NCBI GenBank assembly: GCA_028583685.1
Contig: JAMXIF010000051.1
Location: forward strand, 45,851,029 to 45,915,028
Source: Petaurus breviceps papuanus
Taxonomy: Eukaryota > Chordata > Mammalia > Diprotodontia > Petauridae
Direction: 5' to 3'
DNA: 64,000 nt
The notes under the pieces are model-generated. The model was not told the DNA's origin. It searched no databases and worked only from the letters and a program-made list of their open reading frames with translations. Shown here one piece after another: positions 43,690-54,379 of this stretch. The position numbers and the translations under genes were made by a program. The stretch's first letter is position 1. Each line of letters begins with the position of its first letter.

Positions 43690-44570
43690 ATACATATATA
43701 TATGATGCAAAATTTATTTAACATTTTTTAGGAAACAAATTTTAAACCTGTGTCACTTGATAACTTGGCAAATTCCAGAACTTTTAATGGCAGATGATGG
43801 ACATTTTTTCAATTAAGTGTGGTTTATGAGCCCAACTTAGTTTTTTAGAATCAAAATTTGAAGGGAAATATTTCTGAAACTATGTCTCCAGGCACTTCAG
43901 ATGATCAATTATAATTCTTACAACCAAATCTTTGGAAAGGTTATTTTAAATTACAAAATCATCTATAGCTGTAAACATTTGTAAAGAGCCATTTCCCTCT
44001 CTATTCTTCCATATGTTAACTTTTTAGCAAAATTTTCAATTTTATATTTTAATATAAATATTTTACAATTTTTTCCTTGAAGTGACATTTAAATTGAGTT
44101 TTTCAAAATTATCTGACAAATAGAAGTTTTGAAAGTCATAAGTTATTATGGAAAACTAGCAAAATTGGATTTCTGTTCTGTCAGAAATATGAATTTATCT
44201 TCAATTTCAATAAGCTATTTAAACTTCACCCTTTTGAGAGCCACCTTACCTCTGCATGTAGTAATAAGCTTTTGTAATTGGACTCCATTTTCCATGGATT
44301 TGAAAACAAAAAACTATTAAGGGCACAAAGTTTAATGAAGTCAATGGTTTTGATAGTATTGCAAAGCAAAACATTAACTCTGGTTATATTTTTTTGGCTA
44401 TGAGTTCCTCCCATGACTCATGCAGTGAGCAAAAGTGATATGTTCATTGCCACCAGCTTTAATTTTTTCTACAATCCTAACATTCTCATTCATCATTGCT
44501 CCAACACTGTGTGTACAGATGCCAATGAAATTGTTCACTGTAATCATTCATTTGTGAAAATTCATCCAAT
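43690..44570 (-). pseudogene. hAT-Charlie transposase, C-terminal half, decayed
   Basis: On the minus strand, from about 44550: 'FIGICTHSVGAMM' (the hAT 'GICTDGA.AM' block, here with the catalytic Asp changed to His), 'ITFAHCMSH' (for 'HC.IHRE'), then 'LCALNSFLF' and 'LLLHAEVRWLSKG' (44226-44414), the very characteristic hAT/ZBED 'LLLHTEVRWLSRG' block, followed by 'FEKLNLNVTSRKK', 'VNIWKNRERNGSLQMF' and 'YFPSNFDSKKLSWAHKP' in shifting frames. In the family this enzyme cuts at the terminal repeats and gives 8-base target duplications. The N-terminal BED finger was not found. Multiple stops; dead. Confidence 0.85.
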
Positions 44571-44578
44571 TTAGGATA

Positions 44579-44661
44579 TATATATATATATATATGACAA
44601 TGAAAAGGAAAACTCAGATCTGTTCAAAATATAAAGAAATTGTAGTGTGTGTGTGTGTGTG
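44579..44661 (+). repeat. (TA)n, 52-base patch copy 2, (GT)n
   Basis: A (TA)n run (44577-44594) joins directly to the second 52-base patch (44595-44646), which joins directly to a (GT)n run (44646-44661). The patch thus sits between two microsatellites at the 3' edge of the nested L1. Confidence 0.93.
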
Positions 44662-46400
44662 AGCCTCTTTGTGTGGCATAATTTGCCCTATTCTGCTTCA
44701 TTCTTTACTTTTCTTCCTTTGAAGTCCCTTTGTACCCCTTAATAAAGTTTTTTTTTTATCAACATTGTGTTAATTTATACCCACAACCTCTATTTATCTA
44801 TATCCCTTTGAAATGTTGGAATAAGTATAGAATTCTCAATATTAACAGGTATCAGCTTCCCATATAGGCATGTAAACAGTTTGCTCTTATTAAATAACAA
44901 GTTGTGTGTGTGTATGTGTATGGGTGTGTTTTCCCTATTTACCTTTCTATGTCCCTCTTTAGTCTTGTAATTGGAGATTGAATTTTCCATTGAGCTCTGG
45001 CTTTTTCATCAGGAAGGTCTGGAAGTCCCTTACATCATTGAATGACCATCTCCTTACCTGAAAGATTATGCTCAGTTTTGCTTGGTAGTTGATCCTTGGT
45101 TGCAATCTGAGCTCTTTTGCCTTGCAAAAAATCATATTACAGTTCCTCTGATTTTTCAGTGTAGAAGCTGCCGGATCCTATGTAGTCCTCACTGTAGTTC
45201 CGTGATATTTGAATTGTTTCTTTCTAGTGGCTTGTAATGTTTTCTCCTTTACCTGATAGTTCTGGAATTTGGCTACAACATTTCACAAAGTTTTCAATTT
45301 CGGATCTCTTTCAGGAGGTATCCAGTGGATTCTCTTGATTTTTATTTTACCCTCTGGTTCTAGGATCTCAGTGAAGTTTTCCTTGATGAGCTCTTGGAAG
45401 ATGTTGTCCAGGCTCATTTTTTCATGATGATTTTTCTGGTAGATCAATAATTCTCAGATTATTTCTCCTGGATCTCTTTTCCAGGTCAGTTATTTTTCCA
45501 TTGAGAAATTTTACCTCTTTTTCTAATTTTTCATTCTTGATGTTTTGTTTGACTGATTCTTGGTGCCTCATGAAGTCATTAGCTTCAATTTGGTTGATTC
45601 TAATGTTTATCAAATAATTTTCCTCAGTTTTTGAAGCTCTTTTTCATGTGTTCAGATTTCATTTTTAGTTCACACATTTTTCTTTTTAAGGAGATGCTTT
45701 CTTCATTGAAATATTTTTTCTATTTTTGCGATTTTGATTTTAAAAGAATTAGACATTTTATCTTCTACCTCTATAATTTGGTTTTCAAAGTCCTTCTTGA
45801 ACTCTTCTAAGAACACTTTCTGGGCTTGAGATCAGTTCATATTCCCTGTGGGTGTGGAGTCAATGCTGTCTCCTTCTGAATTTGGTTCCTGCCTCTCACA
45901 ATAATACAATTCTAGAGTCTTTGTCTTTGCAGTCTGTGTGTTTTTTTTTAACCAATTTGAGGCAGGGCCTTAGCCATACCCTTGCTCTAGGACTCCCCAA
46001 GTCTTTACTATTTAAAATTTTTCTCTGGGGCAATAATTTCTGTGTTTTCAGGGTCAGAGGTGGGGATTAGAATAGCCAAGGTTCACTCTGCCGTTCTGAT
46101 CCCTGGAAGTTCAGGTAAGTGCTTTTTAAAATTCCAGGCTGTGGGTTGATAGTCCCAGGAATAGCTGGTGCCACTGTCTTGGGTCCTGCATTTGTCTCTT
46201 ACCCAGCTCTAACAGATCCAAGCCCTGTGGTGATAGGCCTGGGAATGGCCTTTGCAGTTGGGGGATCAACTTGCCACCATGTTGTCTGGGCCTTGTCTGG
46301 ACCTCCAGGCACTGCCCTGTGTCGTCTGGGCCTCCATGCCCAAAGTCTTTTTATAATACAAATATGGTGCTGATACCTAAACCAAAAACACAATATCAGA
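44650..46400 (-). mobile_element. ORF2-less L1 (HAL1-like), copy 2
   Basis: Minus-strand order: 5' UTR-like GC-richer part (about 46400-45950), ORF1 with coiled coil and 'RSRRNNLRIIDLPE' (45422-45613), C-terminal domain words near 45170 ('ggcagcttctacactg' on the minus strand) and end of frame near 45000, then the family 3' UTR ('gaatgaagcagaatagggcaaattatgcc' on the minus strand at about 44700), shorter than in the other copies. No ORF2 lies between. Nested inside a hAT relic. The 5' edge is approximate. Confidence 0.72.
45000..45840 (-). pseudogene. L1 ORF1-type protein, copy 2, decayed
   Basis: The clean stretch 45422-45613 encodes 63 residues: 'QIEANDFMRHQESVKQ', a coiled-coil end, then 'DLEKRSRRNNLRIIDLPE', the junction into the RRM. 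Upstream minus-strand words ('aaactgaggaaaattatttgat') give more coiled coil. Stops and shifts abound. Confidence 0.8.
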
Positions 46401-46975
46401 AGAAGTCTTGCAGTGAACAGGGATCTTTATTTTCCTTTCCCAGGAATGGGGCATCCTTCACCAAGGTGATTTGAAGGAAGGAGGCCAAAGAAATATTATT
46501 AAAGGGTTTTTGGCTTTTCTTGCTGCACTAAACCCTTATGTTTCTGTAAAGAGGGAGATAACTGTGATTTTAAAAATTAAACATTCTAACACAATACAAT
46601 GCAAACATATACAAATCTGATCCTTACATGCTGAGGAATGATGCTAGAAACATATTAAATTCTTTATTTTTAGTAATTAAACCATTATGTTTCTGTAAGA
46701 GCAGAAAATTTTGTATGTACTATAAAAAATGCTGCAATCCACAACATGAAATAGTCTTGAATCTGAGCTGAGATGTTTCTGGCAGCATTCATTGGTGTTG
46801 CATGGTGTGATGGCATGCACGATGCAGAGTGTGCATGTTGTGTGTTCTAAACTCAGGCTACAGTGAAGTCCTGAGATGCCACACAGAGAAGTGCTGCAAG
46901 AAACACCTCAGAATCATTACACATTTGATCTTCAATTAATTTTTGATCATTGTACTTTCAAAACCTTTTACAGTG
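46400..46975 (-). other. hAT 5' region, non-coding or unrecognisable
   Basis: Between the hAT terminus and the L1 insert. It holds two similar words (at about 46527 and 46680, 'accattatgtttctgtaa' type). No BED finger or other transposase block was seen here. Confidence 0.4.
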
Positions 46976-47084
46976 GCCAAATTTTTTGTGACCCTGACAT
47001 TCAGTTATACAACCCCATTTGTGGTCACAACCCACAGTTTAAGAAGTGCTGATACAGATAAGTCTCATTGACCAAGACTGAGTG

Positions 47085-47340
47085 ATCAGTCATGTCCACT
47101 AGATCCCCATCAGAATAAGCCCATCTCCCATTATTAATTCTTTTATTAACTGTTGATCAATCAAAGTTGATTGCCACCCTCAAGAACACCCACTCTTCCA
47201 AGGGCATATAAGCATTTAGTGGGGTCCATGAGGGGTTTTTGGAAGTCAAGAGTGCTACTGACATTTTTATTGATTCTATGGTACCATAATTAATAAAATG
47301 ATTAATTACCTAGAAACTGTCTCTCAAACTTTTTATACAT
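47085..47340 (+). mobile_element. Repeat family D, right arm of second copy
   Basis: 'cttccaagggcatataagcatttagtgg', 'ccatgaggggtttttgg' and 'ttattgattctatggtaccataattaataaaatgattaattacctagaaactgtctctc' align with 41660-41815. Confidence 0.6.
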
Positions 47341-47479
47341 TATATTCAGTTGTCTTATTCTTCATAATGTAAGCCTTGTCTCTACAAGGAGATAGTAAAT
47401 GGTGTGTCAGAGGGAAGAAACTCTGTCATCTGCCTCTTTTGTAACATCCCAATAGCTAAGAACACATTAGGTAGGACAT

Positions 47480-47640
47480 AGTAGTAGAAATAGCTTGGTA
47501 TAATAAATAGGGTGCAAGATTTGCAGTAAGACATCTGTTCTAGTCCTCTAGTCCAACACATAACTAACCAGCTGTGTGAACCCAGGTAAATGATTTAACC
47601 TACTAGTGCTCACAGGTAACATTGTAAGTTTATTTATTTT
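47480..47640 (+). mobile_element. MIR copy
   Basis: 'tagaaatagcttggtataataaatagggtgcaagatttgcagtaaga', 'ccagctgtgtgaacccaggtaaatgatttaacct'. Confidence 0.7.
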
Positions 47641-47693
47641 TAGTTTAAAACCTTCAGTTCCACAAGATTTTGAGTTTTAAATTTTCTCCACCT

Positions 47694-48167
47694 TGTAACG
47701 CTAATGTGATATTCACAGTACCCATGGAGGCTATGAATATGCTGGTGTATTTGGGAATCACAAAATATAACAGACTCTCCCCATGGAGGACAGAACCAAA
47801 GCATTTGTTCAGATACCAGAAAGCTGAGTCCCCAAACCAGAAAGTCGAATTCATCATAGTAACCACAAAGTTAGTACACAAAACCAATGCAGCAAACACC
47901 AATATTGCCAAGTCTTCCCTCCATCAGGCCTTCAAAACAAAAAAAGCTCCTTTAAGCAAGAATGCCCCTGTCTCACTCATGCTAGTTGCTCAGCCTCTAA
48001 GCCGCTTGCTTCCAACAGTTCCGGCTCTCTCTCTCTCTCTCTTGCTGCTTCCTGCTTCCCCCTTTCTGTCCTATTATTTCAACAAGTTCCTCCCCCTGTG
48101 GGCTCCATGTGATTACATTTGGCCTATTAAGGGCAGGGAAAGTCTTCAAATCCCTATTACCATTACA
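47694..48167 (-). mobile_element. Solo LTR, endogenous retrovirus fossil (family A, copy 3)
   Basis: 474 bp with TGTAAC...ATTACA ends and exact 5-base flanking repeats cacct (47689-47693 and 48168-48172), which fixes both edges of this family. It shares U3 words with the other two ('gggctcca.gtga', 'gcccattaaggg.agggaa.gtcttcaaat'). A 195-codon plus-strand frame across it is antisense to the LTR and has no meaning as a gene. It may be a more distant subfamily than copies 1 and 2. Confidence 0.88.
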
Positions 48168-48199
48168 CACCTCCAAGCCCTCCTCCCTCTCCAAGACAG

Positions 48200-48745
48200 G
48201 GTGCAATCTTATACACACTCTACATATACATTCATATTAAATGTGTTTTCACATTAGTCATGTTGAAAAGAAGAATTATAATCAATGGAATGAAGCACAG
48301 GAAAAAAGAAAGAAAACAAAAAGAAGAGAGATCAAATAGTATGTTTCAATCTGCACTTGGAATCTGTAATTCTTTCTCTGGATATAGATAGCATATTCCA
48401 TCATGAACCTTTTGGAAATGTATTGGATCTTTGCTGAGAAGAGACAAGTCTATCAAAGTTAAAATTTATCATACAACATGACTGTAGCTGTGTACAATGT
48501 TCTCCTGGTTCTGCTCCCCTCACTCAGCATCAGCTCATATAAGTCTTTCCAGGTTTTTCTTAAGTCTACCTGCTCATCATTTCTTACAGCACAATAGTAT
48601 TCCATCACGTTCATATGCCACAGTAAGTGATGGGCATCCCCTCAATTTCCAATTCTTTGCCACCATGAAAAAGGATGTCAGAATATTTTTGTACATATGG
48701 GTGCTTTTCCATTTTTTGTGATCTCTTTGGCATATGGCCCTAGAA
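48200..48745 (-). mobile_element. L1 3' end and ORF2 C-terminus relic, antisense
   Basis: The plus strand reads as reverse marsupial L1: 'tctttctctggatatagatagcatattccatcatgaacc', 'ctgctcccctcactcagcatcagctcat', 'tttcttacagcacaatagtattccatcac', 'gggcatcccctcaatttccaattctttgccaccat'. The 3' end of the L1 is at the low-coordinate side. Confidence 0.85.
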
Positions 48746-49318
48746 CACTCTAAGCCTTAATAAGATAACCAATGAAAGACCTATCTGATGAATGAAGGCA
48801 CGGGTATTCCTCCCTGCTGGATATGTCTAGGTATTCCCTATTTAAAAAAAAGTGGTTTTGCATTTTAATTCTTCACATATACAATGCTTTTTAAATTATG
48901 TATATTAAGTAGTAATCACCAAATTGGTTGACATAGCTGTAACAATGTATAAAAAGCGTATCTCCACTCGTATCATTTGTCCCCAATATTGCAATGCCAC
49001 ATGACTATTGCTGATCTTCTTTCTTTCCAATGCTATTTCAGAAAATTAATTGATCTATATAACCAACTTGATTAGACATGTTCTGTTCGGCATAGTGTTT
49101 CTTTTGTTTGTTGTATTCACTCTACTGAAGTAGCATAACAAACCCATGCCTCTGCATTTTAAATTCAATTGTATTATAACCCTCTTTTAATTTAAAAATA
49201 TAGATTGGCTCATTGTTAAGATAAGAAAAGAAGACAAATTGCATTATAATGAACGTGTTGATAATGGTGCAAATATCTAAGCTACTATATTCAATTAATT
49301 CTGGGTTTTGTTTACCTT
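48746..49318. other. Unassigned DNA within the L1 relic
   Basis: AT-rich sequence I cannot name. It may be an insertion between the two antisense L1 parts or highly worn L1. Confidence 0.4.
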
Positions 49319-49319
49319 A

Positions 49320-49975
49320 TCTGTTTCCATTGATCTACTTTTCTATTTTTTTTAACAAGTTCCATTTTTATGTTTGTTGCTGTGTAGTATCATTTGAAGT
49401 CTGGTATTGCTAAGACCCTTTCATTCTTACTTTTTATCCCATTATTTTTCTTGAACATCTTAGCTTTTTATTCCACCGGACATAATGTATGATTTTGTCT
49501 AGTGAAATCTGCCCAAAAAATAGGTAAAATCATCACTTTATCCTAGAGTATTGGCATGGCCTAACCATGAGGAATTAATGTTTTCAATTATTCTTAATTG
49601 TGTAAAAATGCATTATAGTTTTTTTTTGTAGGTCCATCCTTCTCATTCTTCAGTAGCTGAAGTTACTAAGACATTCATATCACAGTTCTTCAAAATCCTT
49701 ATGGTTGTCAGGTACTATCCCTTTGTTCAATATTCCATCACACTTAGTTCAGAATAGTCCAGGCCCAATTCAGGGCATGGACCTATTTCAGAACAGGACC
49801 AGAGTGGTCTTGAGAGGTGGACAACTAGATGTTAGGCAAATGCTGTAGTTGTTTTGATAATTTCTCCTAGTTTTTTTTTTTTCCTGATGACGTTTGTTGC
49901 TAATATTTAGAAACATTGCATATTATACGGATCTATTTTATATCCTGTCACCTTGCTGAAGATATTATTAATTAA
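49320..49975 (-). mobile_element. L1 ORF2 relic, antisense (continuation)
   Basis: 'ttccattgatctacttttctattttttttaacaag', 'gaagtctggtattgctaagaccctttc', 'ggcctaaccatgaggaattaatg' and 'tctattttatatcctgtcaccttgctgaag' are reverse L1 ORF2 in correct order after 48745. Confidence 0.8.
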
Positions 49976-49979
49976 TCAG

Positions 49980-50130
49980 TTAGTTAATAAACATTTGTTA
50001 AGTGCCTGCTTTATTCCAGGAACTTTCCTAAGTCCTGAAGACTTGAACAGAGGCAAAAGACATTATCTGCCTTCAAAGAGTTCACAATCTAATGGGAGAC
50101 ACAATAAGATAGATGATACATAGATAGATG

Positions 50131-50207
<77 letters not shown>

Positions 50208-50630
50208 AAATAAATGGAAAGTAATTAAAAACAAAATGTCACTGGAATTAAGAGGGGTTAGGAAAGGCTCCCTGAAGGAGTTGAGATTTAAGTCTTAAAG
50301 GAAACCACAAAGTCAGCCAGAAGGAATGAAGACAGAGAAGATTCCAGTCATGGGGAACAATCATTGGAAATACTGGAGCCGAGAGACGGAGTGACTGTTT
50401 CATGGAACTGTGAGGAGGTTGAATCAAAGAATAAATAGCAGGGAGTAAAATATGAGAAGACTGACAAAATAGGAGGGGTTTAAGTTAAGAAAAACTTTGA
50501 ATGCCAAGCAGAATGCATTGTTCTAAATTGTAGAGCCCATCAATAGCCACTGGAATGTACTGAGAAGGAAAGTGACAAGATTGGTTCTACACATTAGGAA
50601 AATCACTTCAGTGACTGAATAGAGGATGGA
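49980..50630 (+). mobile_element. Ancient repeat family B copy
   Basis: 'aaacatttgttaagtgcctgctttattccaggaac', 'caaagagttcacaatctaatgggagac', 'gaattaagaggggttaggaaaggctccctgaag', 'tggagccgagagacggagtg', 'cactggaatgtactgagaaggaaagtgacaag' and 'gaaaatcacttcagtgactgaatagaggatggactgg'. The best example here of this family from its start, with a GATA tract inside. Confidence 0.82.
50109..50206. repeat. (GATA)n microsatellite
   Basis: Nearly pure GATA units over about 95 bases, inside the family B repeat. Likely length-variable between individuals. Confidence 0.96.
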
Positions 50631-50689
50631 CTGGAGTGTCATAATGTTGGTTGACAGTTATGATTGCTATGTATTGCCCTCAATACAAA

Positions 50690-53050
50690 TTTTCCTCCTG
50701 TTTGTCTTCTCCTCCTTTCACTCTTTCCCTCCTCACCAGGGTTCTGCTTCTGCCTACCACCTGCCATCTCTGCACTCTCTTCTGTCATTCCCCCTTACCC
50801 CTTTACTTAATTTCCTCCCCTCAAAATTTCCTGTTGAATAAGATAAATATCTATAGTCAACTGGTGGTGTATATCATTCTCTCTTTGAGCCAATACTGAT
50901 GAGACTAAGGTTCAAGCAATGTCCATCACCCACCCACCTATTTTTTCCTCCACTGCAATAGGTTTTTCCCAACTCTTTTATGTGAAATAATTTATCCCAT
51001 TCTACCTCTCCTTTCCCTCTGCACTCAGTACACTCCTTTTTCTCATCCCTTAATTATTGTTATGTCTTTCCCTCAAATTCACTTTATACCTGTATCCTCT
51101 ATGTATATTCCTTCTAGCTATATTATTAGCAGGACTTTTTTTTAAAGAATTACAAGTATCATCTTCCTATGTGGGGATGTAGACAGTTAAGCTACTTCGA
51201 ATCCCTCATGTTTTTCTTTCCCTCTTTACATTTTTAGGCTCCTCTTGGGTCTTGATTTTTGTTCAATTCTTGTCTTCTCCTTATGAAAGCTTGAAATCCT
51301 TTTATTTCTTCAGTAGACATTTTTCCCTTGAAGTATTATGTTTAATTTCACCAGGTACGTGATCCTTGGCTGTAATCCTAGATCCTTTGCCTTCTAGAAT
51401 ATCATGTTCTATGATATGTAATCCTTTAATGTTGCAACTACTATGTCCTGTGTAATCCTGATTGTGACTCCCTGATACTTGAATTGTTTCTTTCTGGTTA
51501 TTTGCAGTATTTTTTTTCCTTAACACATTAGTTCTGATATTTGTCTATAATGTTCCATGGAGTTTTTATTTGGGAATTTCTTTCCTGAGGTGATCGGTGA
51601 ATTTTTTTTATTGCCCATTTTGTCCTCTGGTTCCAGGATATCAGGGCAGTTTCCTTGATAATTATGTGAAAGATGCTGTTCAGGTTCTCCATTTGATTAG
51701 GGCTCTCAGGTAATCCAATGATTCTGATATTTTCTCCTCTGGGTGTATTTTTCAGTTTAATTGTTTGCTTGTTTGTTATTTTCCAATGAGATATTTTACA
51801 TTTTATTCTATCTTTTCCCCCTTTTTGATTGATTCTAGTTGTCTTATAGAGTCATTAGCTTCCACTTATCTAATTCTAAATTTTAAGGAGTTTTCCACAG
51901 TCAGATTTTTTACTGCCTTTTCTATTTAGCTAATTGTGCTCATTAAGGAGTTGTTTTCTTCAGTGGATTTTTGTTTTTCCTTTTCCATTTGACCAGTTCT
52001 ACTTTTTAAGCAATTGTTTTCTTTCTTCAAACTGGTGGCTCCTTTTTACATAATCCTCTTGCATCATTTTCATTTCTTTTTCCATTTTTTCTTCTACATC
52101 TCTTACACAATTTTTAAGCTCCTTTTTGAGTTCTTCCATGAGTTCTTTCTGGACTTGAGCTAATTTCACATTTTTGCTTGGGGCTTTGCATATAAATGTT
52201 TTGACATTGTTGCCCTCTTCTGTGTTTGTGTCTTGATCTTCCTGCCACCACAGTAACTTTCTACGGTCAGATATATATTTTTTTACTCATCTTTTTTTTT
52301 TGGTCTTTTCCCCTTTCTTTTTCATTTGACCTCTGTTCCTGAGGTGGAAGAGGTACTGTTTCAGTCTTCCTTTGTCAGGAACTGCAGGACATGGTTGTTT
52401 ACCTGGTGCTGTACTGATATTGCCCTGAGGCCCACAGGTAACCCTTGTCTTGGTGCTTCACTGATGGGGTTGGAGGTGACTGGCACTGCTGGAGACCCCT
52501 ATGGGTCTGGCAATTTACCTGGTGCTCAGCCAAGATTTTAGTGCTGGCTTCTGGTGCGTGCTGAGGCCAGTGGAGTGTTTCTTTCTTTCCCCAGGGCTAC
52601 ACTGAAGCATGTGGAGATCTGGCCACTGGATGTTGCCTGTTTACCAGGTCTATGCTGCTGAAGCATGTGGTGGAAGTTCTCAGAGATGGAGTCTGTTCTT
52701 TCCCCTGGCTATTCTGAGGCATGTAGTGGAGCATAGGAAGAGGTCCTGGTATTGTTGTTTGTCTGCTCCACTACAATCTGTTTCAGAATCTCCCACTGGT
52801 TTGCTGAGGTGGGGTTTGCTACTTACTTGCTGGAATATTTCCTGTCCTAGACTGTACTACCCTTTTTTCCTGAATGAGACAGAAATTTACTGTCAATCAT
52901 CCAAGTATTTTTGGGTAAAATATTATTTCACCTTATCTTCTTGTTGGTTCTGCAGTTTCAGGATTTGTTTGGGGGCACTATTTTATAGCTGTTTGGAAGT
53001 GAATATGGTACTAGGGCAATTTATCGATTACTCCACCATCTTCACTCCAA
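50690..53050 (-). mobile_element. ORF2-less L1 (HAL1-like), copy 3
   Basis: Minus-strand order: 5' end near 53050 ('ggacttcttggagtgaagatggtggag'), a long 5' UTR (to about 52200), an ORF1 region (about 52200-51240) and then directly a 3' UTR with 'agaatgggataaattatttcacata' (near 50990) and 'gcagagatggcaggtgg', both matching copy 1. No ORF2 lies between ORF1 and this 3' UTR. The 297-codon plus-strand frame at 52609-53502 is mostly antisense to this 5' UTR. Confidence 0.8.
51240..52200 (-). pseudogene. L1 ORF1-type protein, copy 3, decayed
   Basis: On the minus strand: coiled-coil coding ('LMEELKKELKN', 'MEKEMKMMQEDY'), RRM start 'IRIIGLPESPNQ' (about 51730), 'KIHRSPQERNSQIKTP', then the C-terminal domain 'IRITQDIVVATLKD' and 'KAKDLGLQPRITYLVKL', ending near 'DPRGA' and a stop. 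The C-terminal domain is better preserved than in copy 1 and shows that ORF1 is complete in plan, so the loss is confined to ORF2. Confidence 0.8.
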
Positions 53051-53800
53051 GAAGTCCCTCCCTCCTTTATTACTTTACACATGTTGTGATTTTTCCTTTT
53101 TCATTGCTACTGATAATTTTAATTTGGCCTTTTTTTGTGATTTATGGTAATATGCCATCAATATTTTTTTCTTTTCTTATGGTTTTCTTGGAGTCCAGAG
53201 ATTCTGTCATAGTATCAACTACCTGGGAAATATTGTCAACTCTTCTTTTCAGGCTATTTATTCTTTATTATTCAAGTGTTTGTTTTTTGCTTATTGGAGG
53301 GGGGAAGGCAGGGCAATTGGGGTTAAGTGACTTTCCCATGGTCCCATGGCTGGTAAGTGTTAAGTGTCTGAGTCCAGATGTGAACTCAGGTCTTCCTGAC
53401 TCCCAGGCTGGTGCTCTATTCACTGCACCACCTAGCCACCTCTTCAAATGTTCTAATTTCATTTTAAAGTTATCTTCCTTTTATTTTTTGGAGCACAACT
53501 AATGACATAATTTGATTTGTATTACTTCACCTGTATAATAAATAATGCAATTCTTGCCTTCTTGATGGATGGGAGATAGGGTTGAGGGAGGTAAATATTT
53601 GAAACTGAAAATAAAAATAAAACTGAATTTCTAAAAATCTGCCTTTGTTTCTTCTATACAATCTTAGAGGTACTGTAGAAAATTATTTTTGGAAAGGGAT
53701 TGCTATTTGTGGTTACTTTTAAATTATATTTTCTCTGGGAATTTTTCGTGGGATCTTTTTTTAATTCATAGTAATTATTTTTGTAGGTTTTTTTCCCCCT
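53051..53800. mobile_element. Unassigned (possibly L1-related) DNA with WSINE insert
   Basis: T-rich sequence on both sides of the WSINE ('gttttcttggagtccagagattctgtcat', then 'gttctaatttcattttaaagttatcttcc') looks like antisense L1 ORF1-type coding but is too worn to be sure. Confidence 0.35.
53281..53442 (-). mobile_element. WSINE-type SINE, antisense
   Basis: Reverse order 'gggcaattggggttaagtgactttcccatgg', 'ctggtaagtgttaagtgtctgag', 'gaactcaggtcttcctgactcccagg', 'cactgcaccacctagccacc'. Flanked by 10-base repeats ttcaagtgtt and ttcaaatgtt (53271-53280 and 53443-53452). Confidence 0.93.
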
Positions 53801-53835
53801 ACAAACCCATAAACTCATGTTTATTGCTTCAGTTC

Positions 53836-54240
53836 TTAATCTAGGATTGGCCCAGTGCCAGGATTTGTCACCTTCGGCACTGCTGGTTGTTGTGAGTCGG
53901 CCCAGGTGTTATAGTCCAATTTATTTCTAGAAAAGAACGCTGCTGTACTGGGGCTGCATTTTGTCTCCTCTAAAGTCTGAAAATGCCTTTTAGTGCCTAT
54001 GTGGGAGACTCTCTGGATCCAGGAGTTAAGTTTTTTATAGCTCTGGCCAGAGACCAGATACCAAGATTCATCCATTGCCACAGTGTGTAGCACCATATAG
54101 ACTTAGAAACTTATTTTAGCTATGATCAGCCTGGCCTGATCCATTTCACTTTGCAGTAACCCACTGTAGCTTCTTGGCTTCAGATTGTAGCCCCAAAGTG
54201 ACTTCATAGAAGATGTTGCTAGATTCTAAAATTAAACAAC
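53836..54240 (-). pseudogene. Possible processed pseudogene fragment (unidentified)
   Basis: The minus strand has an 86-codon frame (53836-54096) of ordinary amino-acid composition, with 'MDESWYLVSGQSYKK' near its start, followed just after its stop by an AATAAA. The first motif slightly resembles the WYLI/V start of DUSP domains in ubiquitin proteases, but the rest does not. No introns or clear poly(A) tract. Could be chance, or a relic of an unrecognised mobile element. Confidence 0.22.
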
Positions 54241-54379
54241 AAAAACAACAACATATTGGCCATGTCAAAAAATATGTTTGTTTCATTCTTCACCTTGAGT
54301 CCATCACCTCTTTCAGGAGGTAGGTAGCTTGCTTCCATCATTCCTCTGGAATTGTGCTTGGTCATTACATTGATCAGAA

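Larger units (their letters stand above)
43143..47055 (-). mobile_element. hAT-Charlie-type DNA transposon relic with a nested L1
   Basis: The minus strand starts at 47055 with 'cagcacttcttaaactgtgggttgtgaccac', a hAT-type terminus and sub-terminal region. A possible partner terminus 'cagcctttaaagtg' lies at 43143. Transposase coding remains occupy about 43690-44570. An ORF2-less L1 (about 44.65-46.4 kb) lies inside. Both outer flanks are the arms of repeat family D, which supports the outer limits. No clear 8-base target repeat remains, so the left edge is tentative. Confidence 0.6.

Noticed and set aside
46100-46340. GC-richer patch that might be a CpG island or promoter
   Set aside because: CpG is scarce, and the patch falls where the 5' UTR of the second ORF2-less L1 is expected.
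47670-48257. 195-codon plus-strand frame
   Set aside because: Lies across a solo LTR in antisense; no motif and no homologous frame in the two sister LTRs.
52609-53502. 297-codon plus-strand open frame
   Set aside because: Antisense to the 5' UTR of the third ORF2-less L1 and running into an antisense WSINE; a chimera by chance.
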